Source of the DNA: Candidatus Troglogloeales bacterium
GTDB taxonomy: Bacteria > Nitrospirota > Nitrospiria > SBBL01 > SBBT01
Direction: 5' to 3'
Length of the DNA: 30,018 bases
Assembly: GCA_005239595.1 (NCBI GenBank)
Contig: SBBT01000072.1
Location: 1 to 30,018, forward strand
This document shows, piece by piece, positions 1-7,794 of this stretch. The notes beneath the pieces are model-generated. The model was not told the origin of the DNA and ran no database searches. It saw only the letters and a program-made list of their open reading frames with translations. The translations under genes were made by a program, and so were the position numbers. Position 1 is the stretch's first letter, and each line of letters starts with the position of its first letter.

Positions 1-82
1 CCAAATATGCAGCGCATGCGGCTTCATCTGGAAAAGCCTTCTGAAACTCGGGCAAAGTCTGTGGAAATATCTCGCGAGTCAC
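1..82 (-). CDS. IS1595-like transposase, N-terminal fragment (cut by window edge)
   Basis: Reading the minus strand from a GTG at 82 gives 27 open codons that run off the window: MTREIFPQTLPEFQKAF then PDEAACAAYL. The pattern LPEFQKxFPDExAC resembles the start of IS1595-family (ISXO2-like) DDE transposases, whose N-terminus precedes a zinc-ribbon. The zinc-ribbon and catalytic domains would lie outside the window, so the family call rests on this short stretch and on memory of the family. An AGGAGG directly abuts the GTG, which is too close for an ordinary ribosome site, so the exact start is uncertain. An ATG further upstream in this frame hits a stop after three codons. It could also be a degraded remnant. 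Confidence 0.5.
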   Translation of the reverse strand, partial: MTREIFPQTLPEFQKAFPDEAACAAYL

Positions 83-129
83 CCTCCTATTCTGTCATGC
101 CAGGCTCTTGGGTGTAAACCGAATAGGCA
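1..129 (-). mobile_element. Probable end of an IS1595-type insertion sequence
   Basis: The transposase fragment is followed outward by about 50 non-coding bases. Within them, positions 101-129 (AGGCTCTTGGGTGTAAACCG and the adjoining AATAGGCA) are a candidate for the terminal inverted repeat. The downstream barrel gene ends at 155, so the element boundary must lie between about 100 and 155. The partner terminus is outside the window, so neither the inverted repeat nor a target duplication can be confirmed. Confidence 0.35.
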
Positions 130-154
130 AACTCCAAACAAGGCGCAAGAGGCC

Positions 155-1231
155 CTAAAACCCGAGGCTCACGGTCGCAACATGACGGCGATCGACGGTC
201 TGGCCTGCAAACGTCCCAAGCTCTTCCGCATAGTTCACGTAGGCAAATTGCAGAATCCAGAAGTCAAGGATCACCCCGCCCCCCAGATAACCTTGATTAA
301 TCCCTCCGAGGAGTGTCAGGATCTTCGGAAAGCGGAGTTCGGCCCCGATATGGGTCCGTTTGTAGAGGTCCTTATCCGATCCCGCTTCTTTGGTCAGATC
401 ATCGATCTGCACCGCGAAGGTGCTCTTTAAAATCCAAAAATCGGGCTGAACCGAGGCGCCGATATTCACCTGCTGTTTTAAAACCCCCAAGCTGGCTTCA
501 CTAAAATCAAGGTCGGTCACATTCTGAACCACCAGTGCCAGCGTCGGTTTTAAGAACACAGGAAAACTTGCCTTCGCACCCACATCAATGGCCCAGTCCT
601 CTGCCTTCTTTGTAGTAAAATTAACTTTGCTGGCCACAATGTCCGCAACGGTAAAGGTACGTCTTTCTCCTTCTCGTTGGATAAACTTTCCGGTGATACC
701 GACCTGAAGCCTTTTATCCAAAAATCCATAGGCAACGCCCGCCAGCACTCCAACATCCAGCTTCACATCCGCCTCAACGCTCGGAAAGGCAGGATTCTGG
801 ATTAAAATATCGGCCGTTCCCTGTCCCAATACCCCAATCGCGAAGTTATGGACTGCTATACCCGGAAACAGGGCAACCCGGGCGTGCTGTTGTTTTCCCA
901 TATTCTTGTTCAGGAAATCTGTCACCTGACTGGCACTTTGTCCCTCTAAACCTTCTACATCGTTTATCAGCTGTAACGTATTTTCTGAAACCTCGACCAG
1001 AGGGTTTGCCAGGTTTACTTCTCCAAACCCCTTAATATCGTTTAATCCGGCCGGATTGTAAAAGAGGGCATTGGCATCATTCGAAAGTGTGATAAACGCC
1101 CCCCCCATTCCTAATGGGCGAATCCCCCGATAAAGCGTTCCCATCTCTTCGGCCATCACAAAACCTGGGGGCCAAAGAATCAACAGACTGCTGATCATCA
1201 ACCAGGTTCTTCCTCTTTTCCTCATCGTCAC
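155..1231 (-). CDS. PorV/PorQ-like outer membrane beta-barrel protein
   Basis: This is a predicted exported outer membrane barrel of 358 residues. A basic start (MRKRGR) and a hydrophobic stretch to about residue 27 (ending VMA) form a signal peptide. Next comes a hallmark of PorV/PorQ/UPF0164-type barrels: GIRPLGMGGAFITLSND followed by ALFYNPAGL, about residues 36-62. The rest alternates polar and hydrophobic residues as in beta strands and ends in F (TVSLGF), as is common for outer membrane proteins. The listed start is GTG at 1231; an ATG two codons inside (1225) is equally likely. It lies 18 bases after the lipoprotein gene on the same strand, so the two are probably co-transcribed. The substrate or partner is unknown. 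PorV family members act in fatty-acid-like transport or in secretion, but nothing here decides between these. Confidence 0.72.
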   Translation of the reverse strand: MTMRKRGRTWLMISSLLILWPPGFVMAEEMGTLYRGIRPLGMGGAFITLSNDANALFYNPAGLNDIKGFGEVNLANPLVEVSENTLQLINDVEGLEGQSASQVTDFLNKNMGKQQHARVALFPGIAVHNFAIGVLGQGTADILIQNPAFPSVEADVKLDVGVLAGVAYGFLDKRLQVGITGKFIQREGERRTFTVADIVASKVNFTTKKAEDWAIDVGAKASFPVFLKPTLALVVQNVTDLDFSEASLGVLKQQVNIGASVQPDFWILKSTFAVQIDDLTKEAGSDKDLYKRTHIGAELRFPKILTLLGGINQGYLGGGVILDFWILQFAYVNYAEELGTFAGQTVDRRHVATVSLGF

Positions 1232-1249
1232 CCCACGCTCATAGAAAGG

Positions 1250-2056
1250 CTAACAAACAGCCTTTAGATAGGTCTCAATATCCGAAGCGGTAACCGCGCT
1301 GGTTGCTTTGCCCCCGCTAATATCATTCTTGATCCGGTTGATATTATTAATCTGCTTTTGACCCAGCAGGCCGGATTCCGTAAGCCCTGTCGCGATCGCG
1401 TTTAAATCACTCACAACGGTGCTGACGACCGATTGGATGGCCGTAGCAGATGGAACCACCCTCGGACAACCGTTGGACTTAAAACCCGACGTCACCTCCA
1501 CACCGAGCGTCACAATCAGGTCGGCCGCAGCAACCAGGGCAAGCTGAAGCCCCTGATCGGTCGTCCTTTTAGAAATGGACAACAACAGACTCACTGCAGC
1601 GTGCAGCTCCTGCTCGAGCTGCGCATTCGTTTTATTAAAGGCTGCATGGCTTACCTTCTGTTCCAAATCCGCCTTCCCCTTTAACTGGGTAAAAATAGAA
1701 GAGAGGGTCGTAAAAGCGCTGCTCTGGCTTAAGGTTGTCTCCGATATATTTTTAATCAGGTTGACATCAAGCCCTGCGCTTCCCATATACGCCGAGGCCA
1801 ATAAAACTTTTGTCTCGGTATCGCAAGAGGCATTTTGTCCATTGGTCGTGCCGCATAAGTTTTCCAGAAGGGTGATAGCGGTTGAATAATCCTGTTTATT
1901 CAAGGCAGCCTCTGCGGAGGCCTTTTTAGCCTCCGGCGTGCTATCCTCGGCAAAGTTTTCAAACAGGTTTGCATCGCCACAGCCGATCAGATGCAGCACA
2001 AAGACCAAAAGGATCCCTATCCGGAGTGTACCCTTACCACAAACGTCTCCCTTCAT
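1250..2056 (-). CDS. Putative lipoprotein with a TPR-like N-terminal segment
   Basis: The 268-residue product has a lipoprotein signal peptide: a hydrophobic core (IGILLVFVLH) and the lipobox LIGC with the acylated cysteine near residue 26. A short acidic linker follows. A helical segment (EAKKASAEAALNKQDYSTAI, then TLLENLC) looks like a single tetratricopeptide-type repeat. The remainder is helix-rich, with scattered cysteines at about residues 68, 78, 197 and 268 that could form disulfides in the periplasm. No named family is recognised. The start is supported by AAGGAGA eight bases upstream of the ATG. It is the first gene of a two-gene unit with the barrel protein, which suggests a lipoprotein partner of that barrel. 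This is inference from position only. Confidence 0.65.
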   Translation of the reverse strand: MKGDVCGKGTLRIGILLVFVLHLIGCGDANLFENFAEDSTPEAKKASAEAALNKQDYSTAITLLENLCGTTNGQNASCDTETKVLLASAYMGSAGLDVNLIKNISETTLSQSSAFTTLSSIFTQLKGKADLEQKVSHAAFNKTNAQLEQELHAAVSLLLSISKRTTDQGLQLALVAAADLIVTLGVEVTSGFKSNGCPRVVPSATAIQSVVSTVVSDLNAIATGLTESGLLGQKQINNINRIKNDISGGKATSAVTASDIETYLKAVC

Positions 2057-2380
2057 GGCATTCTCCTTATGTTGAGGACATTAAAACCCCCGTGATAAAC
2101 AAGGGGAAAGGGACATTTTCTAGAAACCATAGCGGAATGTTTCCCCTTAGGATCGCGAGGCTCTCTTTCACCCCGGGGACCATCTTTCCCCGACAAGGGG
2201 GATTTCCTAATAGATGTTCGTCTGCACAGGAAAAACTCTTTCCCAGTATAGATAGGACCGCACAATTGTCAAGAGAAAACAGGGCCCCTTGAAACAGGGC
2301 CCCTAAACAGGGCCCCTAAAACAGAGATTGAGGTATAAGAAAGTGGAGAAGCCGGGGACTACGGTAGATTTAGTAGCAGA
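2057..2380. other. Intergenic region with a short repeat cluster
   Basis: These 324 bases separate the lipoprotein start from the end of the GMC oxidoreductase gene. They must hold the promoter of the lipoprotein-barrel unit (minus strand) and the 3' end of the oxidoreductase transcript. The only distinct structure seen is the GGGCCC repeat cluster at 2277-2317. No convincing gene or classical terminator with a T tract was found. Confidence 0.5.
2277..2317. repeat. Three copies of AAACAGGGCCCCT
   Basis: The 13-mer AAACAGGGCCCCT occurs exactly at 2277-2289, 2292-2304 and 2305-2317, with a partial fourth copy (AAAACAG) at 2318-2324. The spacing is 15 and then 13 bases. Each copy contains the self-complementary hexamer GGGCCC, so neighbouring copies can also pair as hairpins. 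The cluster sits downstream of the oxidoreductase gene. Confidence 0.85.
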
Positions 2381-3982
2381 TTAGCGGGAGAGCACGGACG
2401 ACCCCCGAACGAGGTCGGCTGCCTTTTCGGCGATCATGATGGTCGCGGCATTGGTATGCCCCCGAACGATGCGTGGCATGACCGAGGCATCGACTACGCG
2501 AAGACCATCGATTCCGTGAACACGCAGCTGCGGGTCGACCACCGCCATTTGATCCCGTCCCATGCGACAGGTTCCTACAGGATGGTAGAGCGTCTCGACA
2601 TGTTCGCGGATGAACCTACGGACCTCTTCGTCGGTTTTCACCGGTCTTGCCGGCACCAGCGCTTCGCCCCGGTATTTATCAAACGCATGCGCCATGACGA
2701 TTTGGAGCGCAATCTGCACGCCGTGCGCGAGGACGCGGAGATCTTCACCATCCGTGTCCGTAAGATACGCGGGCTGAACAACGGGCTTCGCGAGCGGATC
2801 CCCGGAGCGGAGGGCAACGAACCCCACGCTCCTTGGTTGGAGGGCCACCATTCCAATCGAAAAAGCATGCACGGTAGGCGGACTCATCACGTCGTAGAAA
2901 ACCGGCGCGAAGACGAGCTCAAGGTCCGCCGCGGGGAGAACGGGGGTCGAGCGAACGAAGGCCAGGACTTCCGCGATATTCGAGCGGAGGGGCCCCTTCC
3001 GAAAGACGAGGTAGCGGAGGAGATTGCCGACTGATGTCGCGGTGAGGAGAGACACCGGGTGCAGAGACGCATACTTGACGGCCACCATCGGATGGTCCTG
3101 GAGATTCTGGCCTACTCCTGGGAGTTCGTGGACGGGAGCAATCCCGGCTGCCAGCAGGCGGTCCCCATCGCCGATACCGGAAAGCATCAGCAGCTGTGGC
3201 GAGTTGAATGCACCTGCACAAAGGATGACCTCCCGATCGCTCCGTACCGTTTGCCGCGCACTCTCTTGCAAATACTCGATGCCGACAGCTCTGGTCCCCT
3301 CTAGGATGATACGGGTCGCTTGCGCTCCGGTCACGACGGAGAGGTTTAAGCGTCCTTTTGCCGGTCTTAAGTAGGCGTCTGCGGCACTCCATCTGCGGCC
3401 TTTTTTCTGCGTGACTTGAGGCAGCCCGACTCCGTCAAGCTGGCTGCCATTGAAATCAGTAACGCGCGGGATTCCAATCTCGACCGCAGATGCGATAAAG
3501 GCCCGTGACAGCGGATTCGGCTCACCCGGATCAGCGACGTTTAAAGGGCCATCTTGGCCACGCGTGTCGGACGCGCCGCGTTCGTTGTGCTCCGCACGTT
3601 GGAAGTAAGGAAGGACGTCAGCATAACGCCACCCTTGGGCCCCGACCTTCGCCCAATCGTCGAAGTCGGCCGGGTAACCCCTCTGATAGATCTGCGCGTT
3701 AATCGACGAGCTGCCGCCCAGCGTCTTTCCACGAGGATGGTAAATCTCACGCCCCCCCAGCGCCTCCTGGGGCGCGGTCATGTAGTTCCAGTCAACCTCT
3801 GACCTCATCAGCATCGGGAATGCAGCAGGTATCGCGATCTCTCGTTTGCGGTCCGGCGGGCCGGCTTCAAGCAGAAGAACCCGAATCGAGGAGTCCGCAG
3901 ACAGCCGGTTGGCAAGCACGCATCCGGCCGATCCCGCACCGACGATCACGTAATCGTACACGCGTGGTTTCGACAAACTCAC
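2381..3982 (-). CDS. GMC-family FAD-dependent oxidoreductase (choline/alcohol dehydrogenase-like)
   Basis: This is a soluble 533-residue flavoprotein of the glucose-methanol-choline family, which oxidises alcohols by hydride transfer to FAD. The N-terminus has the dinucleotide fold YDYVIVGAGSAGCVLANRLS. The first GMC signature follows (HPRGKTLGGSSSINAQIYQR). The second signature is GAFNSPQLLMLSGIG, near residues 256-270. The C-terminus has the catalytic histidine region YHPVGTCRMG and the asparagine motif GHTNAATIMIAEKAADLV. Length and motif order are normal. The GTG start is preceded by GAGGAGG at a good distance. The substrate cannot be read from sequence: choline, aliphatic alcohols and polyethylene-glycol-type alcohols are all oxidised within the family. 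The gene looks richer in G and C than its neighbours and stands alone, which suggests possible acquisition. Confidence 0.92.
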   Translation of the reverse strand: MSLSKPRVYDYVIVGAGSAGCVLANRLSADSSIRVLLLEAGPPDRKREIAIPAAFPMLMRSEVDWNYMTAPQEALGGREIYHPRGKTLGGSSSINAQIYQRGYPADFDDWAKVGAQGWRYADVLPYFQRAEHNERGASDTRGQDGPLNVADPGEPNPLSRAFIASAVEIGIPRVTDFNGSQLDGVGLPQVTQKKGRRWSAADAYLRPAKGRLNLSVVTGAQATRIILEGTRAVGIEYLQESARQTVRSDREVILCAGAFNSPQLLMLSGIGDGDRLLAAGIAPVHELPGVGQNLQDHPMVAVKYASLHPVSLLTATSVGNLLRYLVFRKGPLRSNIAEVLAFVRSTPVLPAADLELVFAPVFYDVMSPPTVHAFSIGMVALQPRSVGFVALRSGDPLAKPVVQPAYLTDTDGEDLRVLAHGVQIALQIVMAHAFDKYRGEALVPARPVKTDEEVRRFIREHVETLYHPVGTCRMGRDQMAVVDPQLRVHGIDGLRVVDASVMPRIVRGHTNAATIMIAEKAADLVRGSSVLSR

Positions 3983-4035
3983 GAAACTACCTCCTCATCT
4001 TTACAGCAAAGCGGCCAGGCGGAGCTTCCCAGGTG

Positions 4036-4065
4036 ATCTTAACACACCAAAGAACAACCCAGCAA
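4036..4065 (-). promoter_or_regulatory. Possible promoter of the GMC oxidoreductase gene
   Basis: On the minus strand TTGCTG (4060-4065) and TAAGAT (4036-4041) are separated by 18 bases, roughly 60 bases before the GTG start. Both hexamers match the sigma-70 consensus at only four of six positions, so the call is weak. Confidence 0.3.
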
Positions 4066-4189
4066 ACAACTAAAAACTCTTTTGGTTGTGCGGCTTCGAG
4101 CGAGTACGCTACATTACCTTGTCCGGTAAAATCTCAAAATCTTGAAAAACCGATCATTAATGATACGACCGGGGGGAAACCTCCTTATC

Positions 4190-4218
4190 TTGGAATTTTT
4201 CACAAAGTGCTTTATAAA
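4190..4218 (+). promoter_or_regulatory. Sigma-70-like promoter directly in front of lnt
   Basis: TTGGAA (4190-4195) and TATAAA (4213-4218) are separated by exactly 17 bases. The -10 box matches TATAAT at five of six positions and the -35 box matches TTGACA at four of six. Transcription would begin near 4225, only about three bases before the lnt ATG at 4228. That predicts a leaderless or nearly leaderless mRNA and fits the absence of a Shine-Dalgarno sequence before lnt. Confidence 0.5.
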
Positions 4219-4227
4219 TAGCCCACA

Positions 4228-5763
4228 ATGATTTCTTTGATCCCTTTTGGTCTCTCCCTCCTCTCCGGCACTCTGCTGTTTTTAAGTTTTCCCCGTTTTG
4301 AGTTCTTTCCCTTGGCATGGATCGCCCTCATTCCCCTTCTGTTTGCAATCCAACATCAATCAACGTCGCGATCTTTTCTCCTGGGATGGCTGACCGGGCT
4401 GATCTATTTTTTCGGAACCGTTTCGTGGGTTACGATCAGCATGCATCATTACGGGAAACTGTCATGGGACATCAGTTACCTATTGATGGTCGTTCTGGTC
4501 TCCTATCTCGCAAGTTTTGTCGGTCTATTTGCCGCATTGCTTCGATGGACAATGCGACGTCTCGGCAGTCCATCGGTTGCGCCATTTTTATGGGTCACCA
4601 TAGAACTGGCCCGCGGCCATCTGCTCACCGGGTTTCCCTGGGTCAGCCTCGGCTATTCACAATACCGATTTCTCCCCTTTATTCAAATTGCCGATATTAC
4701 CAGCATCTATGGGATCTCCTTCGCGCTGGTGCTGGCCAACGTGGCGCTCTATCGGCTTATCCAGTCGGGCTTTAAAAAACAGATCGCATGGCGATATCCT
4801 TTGGGTACCTCTCTCATTCTCCTGCTCATCTTCAGCTACGGTTTTATTCGGCTTTCACAACCGATCAGAGACGATAAGACCCTTGACGTGGCCGTTATTC
4901 AGGGAAACATTTCGCAAGATCGGAAATGGGATAAAGCGTTTCAGGACGAAACCGTTCAGATATACAAACGCCTCTCGTTAGATATTTTTAATGAATTTCG
5001 CCCCGCCCTCGTTGTCTGGCCGGAATCAGCTACCCCGTTTTTCTTTCAGACAGAGACACAATATCAGGACGAGGTTATTAGGCTGGCAAAAGAGAGCCCT
5101 TTCTATCTCCTTTTCGGAAGCCCGGCATTTGAAACAAACGAAGCCGGACAAGGGTACCTGTTCAACAGCGCCTATCTCATCTCACCCACGACAGAGGCAA
5201 TTCCCCGATACGACAAAATCCACCTGGTTCCCTTTGGTGAATATGTCCCGTTAAAATTCCTTCTTTTTTTTGTGTCCAAGATCGTCGAAGGCGTCGGAGA
5301 TTTCATCCCAGGTCAGGAAGCGACTGTCATGGAGGCGGCGGGGTTAAAAGTCGGCACGGTGATCTGTTATGAAGTGATTTTTCCGGAGTTGGTGCGACGA
5401 TTCGTAAAGAGAGGCGCGGTCGTGATGACGACGATTACCAACGACGCGTGGTTTGGCAACTCCGCAGCGCCCGACCAACATTTCTCCATGGTCGTCTTTC
5501 GCGCGATTGAAAACCGAATCCCGTTCGCCCGCGCCGCAAACACCGGCATTTCCGGCTTTATCAATTCACACGGCAAGATCATAAAAAAAACTCCTCTCTT
5601 TGTAGAAACCGCCCTCGCGGAACGGCTTAACGTAAGATCTGAAGAGACCTTCTACACCGCCTACGGAGATCTCTTTGCCATCGCTTGTGCTATAATCACC
5701 TTCGCTCTCATGATGTCAGCCAAAAGGAGAACCGATGCTCACCGACCTGCAGCAAGCCCTTAA
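4228..5763 (+). CDS. lnt: Apolipoprotein N-acyltransferase
   Basis: Lnt adds the third acyl chain to the N-terminal cysteine of lipoproteins, using phospholipid as donor, at the periplasmic face of the inner membrane. The 511 residues match the family length. The first ~210 residues carry about six hydrophobic segments. A nitrilase-like domain follows, and a last membrane segment lies near residues 485-502 (DLFAIACAIITFALMM). The catalytic triad is visible: Glu in VVWPESATPFF, Lys in YDKIHLVPFGEYVP and Cys in GTVICYEVIFPEL. Hydrophobic residues follow the ATG almost at once and no ribosome site precedes it, in line with the adjacent promoter. Its 3' end overlaps the start of prfB by 29 bases, so the two are probably transcribed and perhaps translated together. 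The lipoprotein at 1250-2056 would be one of its substrates. Confidence 0.96.
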   Translation: MISLIPFGLSLLSGTLLFLSFPRFEFFPLAWIALIPLLFAIQHQSTSRSFLLGWLTGLIYFFGTVSWVTISMHHYGKLSWDISYLLMVVLVSYLASFVGLFAALLRWTMRRLGSPSVAPFLWVTIELARGHLLTGFPWVSLGYSQYRFLPFIQIADITSIYGISFALVLANVALYRLIQSGFKKQIAWRYPLGTSLILLLIFSYGFIRLSQPIRDDKTLDVAVIQGNISQDRKWDKAFQDETVQIYKRLSLDIFNEFRPALVVWPESATPFFFQTETQYQDEVIRLAKESPFYLLFGSPAFETNEAGQGYLFNSAYLISPTTEAIPRYDKIHLVPFGEYVPLKFLLFFVSKIVEGVGDFIPGQEATVMEAAGLKVGTVICYEVIFPELVRRFVKRGAVVMTTITNDAWFGNSAAPDQHFSMVVFRAIENRIPFARAANTGISGFINSHGKIIKKTPLFVETALAERLNVRSEETFYTAYGDLFAIACAIITFALMMSAKRRTDAHRPAASP

Positions 5764-6830
5764 CGAAATCCGACAAGAGATGGACAAGATTCGAGACCAT
5801 CTTTGACCTCGCCTCCCTGCAAAATGAGATTCAAAGGCTCAACACCGAGATAGCCGATCCGGAATTCTGGAAAAACCAGGTCGCCGCCCAGAAGAAACTA
5901 ACGGAAAAAACCGTCCTTGAAAAAAGGGCACGGCAGTGGCAAGGGATTGAAAATCGGGCGGAAGAAGCCTCTCTCCTGATTCAGCTTTCCGAGGAAGATT
6001 CGGACCTCTCGATGGAAGGCGAAATTTCCAGCCAGATCAAGCAGCTGCAATCTGACATGGAGCAGCTCTACATCGAGATGCATCTCTCCGGGAAGAAAGA
6101 CCAAAACAACGCCATTGTGACGATTCATCCCGGCGCAGGGGGTGTCGAGTCGCAGGATTGGGCCCAGATGTTATTGAGAATGTATTTGCGATGGGCAGAA
6201 CGCAAGGGTTATCAGATCGACACATTTGACCTTCAGGCCGGCGAAGAGGCGGGGATTAAAAGCGTCACCGTATCGGTGAAGGGTCCTTACGCCTACGGGT
6301 ATTTAAAATCGGAGACCGGCATACACCGCCTGGTTCGCATCTCTCCTTTTGACGCCAACAAACGGAGGCATACCTCATTCGCATCGGTCCTTGTCTCGCC
6401 GGAAATCGAAGACGACCCCGATGTGGTTATCAATGAGAAAGATATCCGGATTGATACCTATCGCGCCAGCAGCGCAGGGGGGCAGCACGTCAACAAGACC
6501 TCATCCGCCATCCGGATTACCCACCTGCCAACCGGCATCGTCGTTCAATGTCAAAACGAACGATCCCAACATCAGAACAAGGCGGTTGCCATGAGCATAC
6601 TTCGGTCAAAATTATATGAAATACAGCAGGAGCAGAAAGAAGAAGCCATGACAAAACTGACGGGAGAGAAAAAAGAGATCGGATGGGGGCATCAGATCCG
6701 CTCTTATGTGTTTCAGCCCTACCAGATGGTGAAAGATCATCGAACTGGTATCGAAAAAGGAAATGTCACGGCGGTGATGGATGGCGATCTGGATCCGTTT
6801 ATGGAGGGATATCTGAAAAGGAAACCCTAG
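5735..6830 (+). CDS. prfB: Peptide chain release factor 2 (programmed +1 frameshift)
   Basis: RF2 terminates translation at UGA and UAA codons. Translation starts at the ATG at 5735, preceded by AAAAGGAGA, and gives 23 codons (MLTDLQQALNEIRQEMDKIR then DHL) up to CTT-TGA at 5801-5806. A +1 slip at CTT T reads GAC next and continues as DLASLQNEIQRL to the stop at 6830. The full product is 364 residues, the usual RF2 length. Two functional motifs are intact: the stop-codon recognition tripeptide SPF (VRISPFDANKRRHTSF) and the catalytic GGQ (SSAGGQHVNKTSS). An in-frame version lacking the slip would make only a 23-residue peptide, so the slip is needed. RF2 shortage raises slipping and so tunes its own level, as known for the family. 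The gene begins inside lnt. Confidence 0.96.
5801..5807 (+). promoter_or_regulatory. prfB: prfB frameshift site CTTTGAC
   Basis: The slippery CTT codon is followed by the in-frame stop TGA and then C, the same heptamer as in E. coli prfB. The upstream frame ends here and the +1 frame opens exactly at GAC. The usual AGGGGG-type internal Shine-Dalgarno three bases before CTT is not evident: the bases before CAT CTT are ATTCGAGAC, which offers only GAG. Confidence 0.93.
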
Positions 6831-7390
6831 CGCTCTGAACGCCGCAGGCGCATCAAGTCGTCAATCGTATAAAGGCTCTCGAATACTACTCCTGATTTTG
6901 CGATCCGATCGGCTCCCCCCTCTTTTCGATCAATCAGGGCAATGACCCCAAGAATATTGAAACCTTCGCTTTTCAAGATTTCCGCCGTCCGCACGGTGGA
7001 TCCTCCCGTGGTCACCACGTCTTCGACGATGACCACCTTCGCACCTGGCGAAAGAGGGCCTTCCACCTGCCGCCGGGTGCCATGGCCTTTCGGTTCCTTT
7101 CGGACAATAAACGCGGGAATCGGCTTTTTGTTAAGAAAACTGACGAGGGAAACCGCGGTGGCAATCGGATCGGCACCGAGGGTCATTCCCCCAACCCCCT
7201 CCACCGGCAACTCCCGGATGCGATAAAAAATTGCCTCTCCAATCAGGCTTGCCCCTTCCGCATCAAGCGATACCGCTTTGCAATCGATGTAAAAGGAACT
7301 CATCTGCCCGGAGGTCAATTGATAGATCGGCGTCTCACTGTAACGGAAGGAACGCTTAAAGAGAAGCTCCAGAAGACGGTCACCCTGCAT
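6827..7390 (-). CDS. pyrE: Orotate phosphoribosyltransferase
   Basis: PyrE joins orotate to PRPP to make OMP, the fifth step of de novo pyrimidine synthesis, in the cytosol. The 187-residue protein has the PRPP-binding motif VVIVEDVVTTGGST (about residues 118-131). Upstream of it is the flexible catalytic loop (RKEPKGHGTRRQVEG), with the lysine and arginine residues that contact pyrophosphate. The N-terminal segment FYIDCKAVSLDAEGASLIGE also fits the family. The ATG is preceded by AAGGAAAAGGGA. The gene converges on prfB and the two stop codons overlap by four bases, leaving no room for a separate terminator. Confidence 0.94.
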   Translation of the reverse strand: MQGDRLLELLFKRSFRYSETPIYQLTSGQMSSFYIDCKAVSLDAEGASLIGEAIFYRIRELPVEGVGGMTLGADPIATAVSLVSFLNKKPIPAFIVRKEPKGHGTRRQVEGPLSPGAKVVIVEDVVTTGGSTVRTAEILKSEGFNILGVIALIDRKEGGADRIAKSGVVFESLYTIDDLMRLRRSER

Positions 7391-7794
7391 TCCCTTTTCC
7401 TTAACCGGTTATACCCCTTTATGTCAAGCAACAGCTGTTTTGGGGTAATAAAAGAAATAAGACAACAACTTCATCGATAGTAGTGAGACATTTATTAAAT
7501 AGAGAATCATCTCTCCCTTCCTGTAGTCCCTTTATTGCGCTTCTTTGCTGAAAAGGATGACCCTCGTTTAGGGAAATTGTGCCGCTGTTTGGTTTTCTGG
7601 GATTTTTTTGCGACTGATCGCTTCCCCAAGGGCTGTCGCTTTCTTTTCCCTGTCGTGTTTCGTGAGCTGGAGATAGGTAGCCACCATACCTTTTGGAATG
7701 TGCTGACGGATGGTGTTTCCGGGGCGGCGGCGCATGCAGGGAAGATGTGGAGAGGCTTGCGTCTGGGTCTTTATGCGGTAAAGAAATGTGTTCC
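7391..7794. other. Region between pyrE and the helicase stop, possibly the lost helicase tail
   Basis: No independent gene is recognised in these 404 bases. If one T is skipped near 7812 on the minus strand, the helicase C-terminus continues as FIGKKIHREHISLPHKD, and this frame stays open to a stop at 7419. The IGKKI-type continuation resembles the usual end of RhlE-like helicases, but the later residues match nothing recognisable. A second minus-strand frame (7568-7813) is also open and rich in lysine. The region must also carry the pyrE promoter, but no clear one was seen. Confidence 0.4.

Noticed and set aside
2277..2324. GGGCCC repeats considered as a CRISPR array
   Set aside because: Repeats of 13 bases with 0-2 base gaps leave no spacers, and no cas genes are present.
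3820..4221. Plus-strand open frame spanning the GMC start and the lnt promoter region
   Set aside because: It has no recognisable motifs, overlaps the conserved start of the GMC gene in antisense and runs through the divergent promoters.
5685..5806. An apparent longer prfB reading frame starting upstream at 5685
   Set aside because: This frame lies inside lnt without a ribosome site. The ATG at 5735 with AAAGGAGA, the 23-codon leader and the CTTTGAC shift reproduce the normal RF2 N-terminus.
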